Assembly (NCBI RefSeq): GCF_015477605.1
Contig: NZ_JADLQX010000043.1
Coordinates: 1 to 49,090 of the forward strand
DNA length: 49,090 nucleotides
Direction: 5' to 3'
Origin: Nocardia amamiensis
GTDB lineage: Bacteria > Actinomycetota > Actinomycetes > Mycobacteriales > Mycobacteriaceae
A model generated the notes under the pieces. It saw only the letters and a program-made list of their open reading frames with translations. It ran no database searches and was not told the origin of the DNA. Within the stretch, counting starts at the first letter, position 1. Each line of letters begins with the position of its first letter. Both the position numbers and the translations under genes were made by a program. This document shows, piece by piece, positions 43,899-49,090 of this stretch.

Positions 43899-44700
43899 TC
43901 AGTTGATGTAGCAGGCCACGGGATGGTGGACATGGCCGCAGCGGGCAGCGTACTCGGCCGGGGTCAGATAGCCCGGCGCCGAATGCCGATGCCGATGGTT
44001 GAGCTCGAGCTTGAAATCGCCGATAACCACCCGAGCCTCGAGCAGGCTCGTCCAGTGGTTACGGTTGAGGCACTCACTACGCAGCCGCCGGTTGAACGAC
44101 TCGATGAACCCGTTGTTCCACGGGCGTCCCGGGCGGAATGTAGACAATCCCCACCCGATCGGCGCAAAACGTGTGCAGCGCAATAGAAATCATCTCCGGT
44201 CCGTTGTCCATGCGCAGCACCCGCGGTGGGCCACCAGCGGGCGGTGAACACCTTCTCCAGCGCGGCGACGAGTTTCTCGGCGGTGATCGACCGCTCGACC
44301 AGGTGCAGCAGCGATTCGCGGGTGTGCTCATCGAGCGTCGACGCGATCTTCATCGCCCGCCCGTCAACGGTGGGGTCGAATGGAAATCCAACGCCACAAC
44401 ACCTTCTGTGCGTCCGCGTCGACCGGCGGCACCGGCGAACACCCGGCCTGCTTACGCGGGGAATGCTCGCGCACCTGCAAGCCCTCCTCACGCCAGAGCC
44501 GGTGCACCTTCTTCTTGTTCACCGCGCTGCCCTCGTCAAACAGCGCCGCCCAGGCACGGCGGAACCCGTGCCCTTGGTTTTTCCTGGCGTAAGACCGCAG
44601 CCAGGCCCGCAAACCGGCATCCGATCTTCTCGATTCGCTATCGCCCCGGCGGTGGCCCCGGCCCAAGACATGTGCTTACGCGACACCAATAGTCGCCACC
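43899..44700 (-). mobile_element. IS3-family insertion sequence remnant (transposase OrfB with several frameshifts)
   Basis: On the minus strand, pieces of an rve/DDE transposase lie in different frames, in order: LRAWLRSYARKNQGHGFRRA (44666-44364), VDGRAMKIASTLDEHTRESL (about 44380-44230), RVLRMDNGPEMIS and GIVYIPPGTP (about 44240-44110), then WNNGFIESFNRRLRSECLN to the stop (44135-43899). Asp of MDNGPE and Glu of FIESF remain; the first catalytic Asp region reads VGFPFD in the best frame and seems lost. At least three frameshifts make it inactive. No OrfA and no inverted terminal repeats were found. Confidence 0.75.
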
Positions 44701-44864
44701 GAGCATGAGCAACTCACCCGTTCCCACCGTGCTTGCCGCACATTCGCCGCGAACCGCCGAGCGCTGCTAGGCGAAACTTGCAGTACCTCAACAAAATCGG
44801 GACCTTCTCCGCTACAAGCATTGAAGACGAACACCGAGGTAGTCAAGATCAAAGAGGTACCCAC

Positions 44865-44957
44865 CTTGTACACCTTTTCAGTACAAGACACACACTCTGG
44901 GTGCCTTTTCGCCCACCAAAGCCGAAAAGGTCCCGACACTGGGTGACTTTTCGGCTT
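44865..44957. repeat. Cluster of mutually exclusive hairpins with repeated CTTTTC
   Basis: CTTGTAC (44865-44871) pairs with GTACAAG (44881-44887). CCTTTTCG (44904-44911) pairs with CGAAAAGG (44923-44930). AAGCCGAAAAG (44919-44929) pairs with CTTTTCGGCTT (44947-44957), so the middle arm can pair either way. CTTTTC recurs at about 44874, 44905 and 44947, twice preceded by CTGGGTG. It could be a degenerate repeat element or an old terminator/attenuator. Confidence 0.5.
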
Positions 44958-45213
44958 CGGTAGACGACGCCGACGACCAACTGACGCGAAGAACCGCCGC
45001 AGCACCTGTAGGTGGACGAAACGCCGACCCGGCAGCGATACGCCGACACAGCGCACTCGGACCGCACTCTGCACCCGTCCGCGCCCCAGCACCACCTGGG
45101 TCCGTGGGCGCACACCGGCGACCACCCGCCCCAAAGAACATCGCCGCCCGCGACCCGGCACCGGTGGCGAAACACTGGCCGTCGGCCGGATCGTTCACCT
45201 CCTCACCGAGCGA

Positions 45214-45266
45214 AATCCATTCCATTTCATTCCATTTCCAGCGATCGGAATGAAATGGAATGGATT
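45214..45266. repeat. Perfect 20-bp inverted repeat of ATTCC/GGAAT pentamers
   Basis: Left arm 45214-45233 (AATCCATTCCATTTCATTCC) and right arm 45247-45266 (GGAATGAAATGGAATGGATT) are exact reverse complements around a 13-base loop. Each arm is built from ATTCC/ATTTC-like pentamers, and more GGAA(T/C) units follow to about 45275. The AT content is far above that of the surroundings. Confidence 0.8.
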
Positions 45267-45808
45267 GGAACGGAATACCGGTGCTGAAAGCTGTTGCAAC
45301 GCCCGCCGCCAGCAGGTCGCCGAGTCACCGTCAGTACCCCGGCTGACCGCCGCTTCGCCGGCAGCGACCGCGCCACAACCGCCCGGCGGTCGCCAGCATC
45401 GGCGCTGGGACTGACTTACCGCCGAGCATAATCCTGGCAAACGGCGTAGTTCGGCAGGCACCTTCCGCGCCGGGTTCCGTTCTTCCCGCAGCGCTACCGG
45501 CGCGTCCCGGGCAGGCGCCGCTGGATATGCCCCGGAAACTGCCTTCGCGTTGGCGATGGATGTCGGTCACCACACTCTGTCCGAACTCGGTCAACGCGTT
45601 CTTGCCCACGAACCCGCGGGCGGCCAGAAGATCGGTTCGTGATGAGCGATGCGGGCAGCTTGCGGATCGCTTCGAGGTCGTCGCCGAAAGTATGAACTAA
45701 GCGCTTGTGCTTAGCTTTCCGTCGAGCTACGGTCGTATGTTGGTGCGGATGACCTAAGAGCTTGAGTCCGGCCGGATCGACACCGAAACCCGGGTGCAGC
45801 ATTAGAGC

Positions 45809-46150
45809 CTGCACGACCCGCTGATCGGGCTGCCGAACCGCACCGCGGTGTACCGGCGGATCACCACCGTCCTGTACACCGCCCACTGCTGGCGCACCCT
45901 GCTTGCGGTGCTGCTAGTCGATGTCGACGACTTCAAGGTCGTCGACGACAGCCTCGGGCACGCCCACGGTGACGCCGTCCTGCAACGACGCGGCGGCGGC
46001 TGGCGGGGGCGGTCCGCCCGGCCGATACCGTCGCCCGCCTCGGCGGCGACGAATTCTTTCGTCTGCGAGGGCATCGGCACCGCGGACACCGCGACCGCCC
46101 TGGCCGCCCGGATCACCGCCGGTTTGGCCCTCATCCAAATGCTCGGCTAA
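45809..46150 (+). pseudogene. GGDEF-domain (diguanylate cyclase-like) gene remnant
   Basis: LHDPLIGLPNRTAVYRRI and LLVDVDDFKVVDDSLGHAHG (frame of 45848) are the start of a GGDEF domain (DxLTGLPNR, DxDxFKxxND). A frame change near 45990 is needed to read VRPADTVARLGGDEFF, with GGDEF at 46042-46056, and another to return to CEGIGTADTA and the stop at 46148-46150. A TAG at 45803-45805 cuts off the upstream part. A GGDEF domain makes cyclic di-GMP; this copy cannot. Confidence 0.7.
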
Positions 46151-46183
46151 TTCAGAAGTTGAAAGTAGCGGAAGGCTACTTCG

Positions 46184-49090
46184 ATGGTTGCTCGGTCTGA
46201 GAATACGGTGGGGGTGACGACGGCCATGTATCCGCTGTCGCCGGCACAGTACGGCGTCTGGATGGCGGAGAAGGCGTCGAGCGGCGTGCCGTTCAATATT
46301 GCCCATTACCTCGAAATTACAGGTCCTGTCGACGTCGGTTTGATGGTTCGGGAGGGACTTGACGCGACTGCGGAGCTGAAATCCGGGCGATTCCGCTTGG
46401 TCGAAGTAGACGGCATTCCCTATCAGTGGGTGGAGGGGGTGCAGTCCTACGAGGACGGTGTTCTCGATCTCAGCTCGGAGCCGGATCCTGTTCGTTCGGC
46501 TATGGAGTGGATGCGTGCCGACTACAGCAAACCGGTGGATCTGCTTCGTGACGAATTGTCGGAAACCAAGCTGATCGTGCTGGCGGACGGTCATTACTTC
46601 TGGTATTCACGGATCCATCACATCGCGATGGACGGATACGGCGGACTGAATGTCACTCGTCGCATCGCGCAGCGGTACAGCGCCGCGGTGGAAGGTCGGC
46701 AGCCGTCGACGCTGAAGACGGTGGACCTGGAAACGCTGTATCGAGGGGAGCGCGAGTACCGCGAGTCCGGTCGGTTCGTTGCGGATCGTCAGTACTGGGC
46801 GGAGCGGGTTGCCGGTCTTCCGGAGCCGATCAGCCTGTCGAGACGATCGGCTCCGCCGGCCGCCTACGATCTGGTGAGCGGGCAGGAGTTGGGTCCAGAG
46901 CTGACGGCCCGGCTGGAGGCGATGACCCGGGAGAACGGGCAGAGTCCAGCGCAGGTTGTCGTTGCCGCGATCGCGGCGTTCCTGTCTCGGATGGCGAATA
47001 CCTGCGACGTCGTGATGAGTCTGCCTGTCACGGGTCGGGCGAACGCTGGTGCGAAGCAGGCTGCGGGAATGTTCTCGAATCTTCTCCCGATCCGATTCCA
47101 CGTCGGTGTGCGGACGACGATCGGTGAGCTGGTCGCCCAGTCTGCGCGGGAGCTGCTCGGGGCCCTGCGTCATCAGCGGTATCGCTACGAGGATATTCGC
47201 CGTGATGCGAATCTGCTGAACACCATCGGGGCTGTGTTCGGTCCCGTTGTGAATCTCATGCTGTTCGATTCCGAGTTGAATCTCGGGGAGGCGACGGCTA
47301 CCTATCACATTCTGCGGTCCGGGATATTGGACGACCTGCAGATCAATGTTCATGGAAGCGGTCATGATGCCGCCTTGTCGATCGACCTCCACGGAAATCC
47401 GAACAGATACACCCAGGAGGAGCTGGACCGTCTTCACAGCAGGTTGATCGACTTCTTCGGTCGTTTTCTTCATGCGGAGCACGACACCGAGATATCACGG
47501 TTGAGCCTGCTCGATGTGGAGGAGCGGAGCCGGTTGGTGCCGGTGCGGGGTGCGGCGGCGGTGGTGGGCTGGACTCTGCCGCAGATCTTCACGGAGGCGG
47601 CGGGGGTGGATCCGGGTGCGGTGGCGGTGGTGTACGGGGCGCGATCGCTGACCTATCGAGAGCTCGACGAGTGGTCGAGCCGGGTGGCGCGGGTGCTGAT
47701 CGGCCGGGGGGTGGGCCCGGAGTCGGTGGTGGCGGTGGCTGTGCCGCGGTCGGTGGAGTCGGTGTTGGCGGTGTGGGCGGTCGCCAAAGCCGGGGGGGCG
47801 TTCGTGCCGGTGGATCCGATGTATCCGGCCGGGCGGATCTCGCACATGCTCGCCGATTCCGGGGCGGTGGTGGGTATGACGCTCTGCGAGCAGGCGGGTG
47901 CACTGCCGGGGTCGGTGGAATGGTTGGTGCTCGACGATGCGGCGGTGCGGGCCGAGTGTGCTCGGCAGTCCGGTGCGGTGGTGACCGATGCGGATCGGGT
48001 CGGCCCGTTGCGGGTCGATCATCCCGCGTATGTGATCTATACCTCCGGCTCCACGGGGGTCCCGAAGGGGGTGGTGGTGCCGCATCGGGGGGTGGGGAAC
48101 TTCGCCGTCGAGCAGCTCGAGCGATATCGGGCGGGGTCGTCGTCGCGTGTGTTGCATGCCGCCTCACCGAGTTTCGATGCTTCGGTGCTGGAGTTGCTGT
48201 TGGCGTTCGCGACGTCGGCGCGGTTGGTGATCGCACCGGCGCAGGTGCGCGGCGGTGCGGAGCTGGCCGGGCTGATCGCCGGGGAGGGGGTCACGCACGG
48301 CTTCCTGACGCCGACCGTGCTGGCCACGCTCGATCCGGGGGAGCTGTCCGGGTTCGGGTGTGTGGTGGTCGGTGGTGAGGTGTGTCCGCCGGAGCTGGTG
48401 ACCCGGTGGGCGCCGGGCCGGCGGTTGCACAACGGCTACGGGCCGACCGAGGCGACGGTGATGTCGAACATCGGGGACCCGATGGTGGTGGGGGAGCCGA
48501 TCACCATCGGCGGCCCGGTCCGGGGGGTGTGCGAGGTGGTGTTGGACGGGTGGTTGCGTCCGGTGCCGGTGGGGGTGGTGGGGGAGTTGTATCTGGCGGG
48601 GGTGCAGTTGGCGCGGGGCTATCACGGTCGCCCGGGCCTGACGGCGGGTCGGTTCGTGGCGGATCCGTTCGGCGGGTCGGGGGAGCGGATGTACCGGACG
48701 GGGGATCTGGTGCGGTGGCGTGCGGATGGGCAGTTGGAGTATGTGGGGCGCAGTGATTTCCAGGTGAAGCTGCGGGGGTTCCGGATCGAGTTGGGGGAGA
48801 TCGAGGCGGCGCTTGCCCGGCACGACGCGGTGGCGCGGGCGGTGGTGGTGGTCCGCGGCGAGGGTGGGGTCGACCGGTTGGTGGGGTATGTCGTGCCCGA
48901 GATGGGGGTGGGGGTCGATGTCGAGGAGTTGAGGCGGTTCGTCGGTGATGGGTTGCCGGGGTTTATGGTGCCGGCGGTTTTGGTGGTGGTGGATGGGTTG
49001 CCGTTGACGCCGGTGGGGAAGTTGGATCGTGCGGCGTTGCCGGTGCCGGAGTTCGCGGGTGGGGTGTATCGGGCGCCGTCGGGGCCGGTG
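46184..49090 (+). CDS. Non-ribosomal peptide synthetase, N-terminal condensation and adenylation domains (3' end outside window)
   Basis: Open from ATG 46184 (GGAAGG 8 bases upstream) to the window end, 969 residues visible. The condensation domain starts at once (MYPLSPAQYGVWMAEK) with the active-site HHIAMDG and GRANAGAKQAAGMFSNLLP. The adenylation domain follows with A3 YTSGSTGVPKG, A5 NGYGPTEAT, A7 YRTGDLVRW, A8 GRSDFQVKLRGFRIELGE and A10 LTPVGKLDRAALP. By alignment with GrsA from memory the specificity residues read D-A-L-F-V-G-G-V-M-(K); I cannot assign the amino acid. A condensation domain at the very start means it either accepts from another protein or acylates the first residue. A carrier domain should follow beyond the edge. 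Confidence 0.92.
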   Translation, partial: MVARSENTVGVTTAMYPLSPAQYGVWMAEKASSGVPFNIAHYLEITGPVDVGLMVREGLDATAELKSGRFRLVEVDGIPYQWVEGVQSYEDGVLDLSSEPDPVRSAMEWMRADYSKPVDLLRDELSETKLIVLADGHYFWYSRIHHIAMDGYGGLNVTRRIAQRYSAAVEGRQPSTLKTVDLETLYRGEREYRESGRFVADRQYWAERVAGLPEPISLSRRSAPPAAYDLVSGQELGPELTARLEAMTRENGQSPAQVVVAAIAAFLSRMANTCDVVMSLPVTGRANAGAKQAAGMFSNLLPIRFHVGVRTTIGELVAQSARELLGALRHQRYRYEDIRRDANLLNTIGAVFGPVVNLMLFDSELNLGEATATYHILRSGILDDLQINVHGSGHDAALSIDLHGNPNRYTQEELDRLHSRLIDFFGRFLHAEHDTEISRLSLLDVEERSRLVPVRGAAAVVGWTLPQIFTEAAGVDPGAVAVVYGARSLTYRELDEWSSRVARVLIGRGVGPESVVAVAVPRSVESVLAVWAVAKAGGAFVPVDPMYPAGRISHMLADSGAVVGMTLCEQAGALPGSVEWLVLDDAAVRAECARQSGAVVTDADRVGPLRVDHPAYVIYTSGSTGVPKGVVVPHRGVGNFAVEQLERYRAGSSSRVLHAASPSFDASVLELLLAFATSARLVIAPAQVRGGAELAGLIAGEGVTHGFLTPTVLATLDPGELSGFGCVVVGGEVCPPELVTRWAPGRRLHNGYGPTEATVMSNIGDPMVVGEPITIGGPVRGVCEVVLDGWLRPVPVGVVGELYLAGVQLARGYHGRPGLTAGRFVADPFGGSGERMYRTGDLVRWRADGQLEYVGRSDFQVKLRGFRIELGEIEAALARHDAVARAVVVVRGEGGVDRLVGYVVPEMGVGVDVEELRRFVGDGLPGFMVPAVLVVVDGLPLTPVGKLDRAALPVPEFAGGVYRAPSGPV

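Larger units (their letters stand above)
44701..45790. other. About 1.1 kb without a convincing gene
   Basis: Several medium-length open frames on both strands (for example 45494-45886 minus and 45331-45609 minus) have low-complexity or arginine-rich translations and no recognisable domain. The region does contain clustered hairpins (44865-44957) and a 20-bp inverted repeat (45214-45266), listed separately. It looks like decayed DNA between the IS remnant and the GGDEF remnant. Confidence 0.55.

Noticed and set aside
44676..45161. 161-codon minus-strand frame as a real gene
   Set aside because: The translation is composed of basic low-complexity and Cys/Ser-rich sequence over the hairpin cluster, with no domain and no ribosome-binding site.
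45494..45886. 130-codon minus-strand frame
   Set aside because: It overlaps the GGDEF remnant on the opposite strand and has no recognisable domain.
1..49090. tRNA, rRNA, CRISPR array or prophage
   Set aside because: No cloverleaf, ribosomal RNA stretch, regularly spaced repeats or phage structural genes were seen.

Overview
The window is about two-thirds G+C or more and carries a complete type VII secretion (T7SS/ESX) gene set with PE-like, PPE, EspG, EspH-like, EspC-like and Esx genes. That combination points to a mycolate-containing actinobacterium of the order Mycobacteriales. Nocardia fits best, because a giant CpnT-like effector, a Streptomyces-style 'T7SS-associated' gene and an NRPS lie next to the locus. 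The genus is an inference, not a measurement.

Layout. (1) 1-9539, plus strand: a tightly overlapping run of probable T7SS substrates and their chaperones (three EspG-like, one EspH-like, YbaB-like, EspC-like, PE-like/PPE pair), ending in a tandem pair of Esx/WXG100 proteins and a strong terminator. (2) 9597-14919: eccE (minus) diverging from eccB, a gene of unknown function and two YbaB/EbfC-like genes. (3) 15022-19325: an MFS drug/proton-antiporter-like transporter, a small coiled-coil protein and an OmpR-type two-component system. (4) 19397-34259: an effector cassette made of a WXG100-like partner, a 4,254-residue giant protein, and a small T7SS-associated protein. (5) 34305-41517, minus strand: a small unknown gene, then eccC, mycP and eccD (transcribed eccD-mycP-eccC-small gene). 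(6) 41744-43564: eccA. (7) 43566-46150: a decayed zone with a frameshifted gene fragment, an IS3-type transposase wreck, hairpin-rich non-coding DNA and a frameshifted GGDEF remnant. (8) 46184-end: start of an NRPS (condensation then adenylation domain), cut by the window edge.

How it fits together. EccB, EccC, EccD and EccE would form the inner-membrane channel, MycP the cap protease, EccA the cytosolic AAA+ ATPase; EspG-like proteins would deliver PE/PPE-type substrates. The giant protein has a CpnT-like N-terminus, which suggests it is a T7SS cargo, with the overlapping upstream gene as its helical-hairpin partner.

The most unusual object is the giant protein. In order it holds a CpnT-like export module, a low-complexity linker, an unrecognised His-rich domain, a SecA-like DEAD motor with recognisable nucleotide-binding motifs, a coiled coil, a DUF3626-like domain, three His/Cys modules of caspase/C80-like pattern, a calpain-like cysteine protease with intact Cys-His-Asn, and two further His/Cys modules. 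I do not know of a described T7SS effector that combines a SecA-type motor with arrays of putative cysteine proteases.
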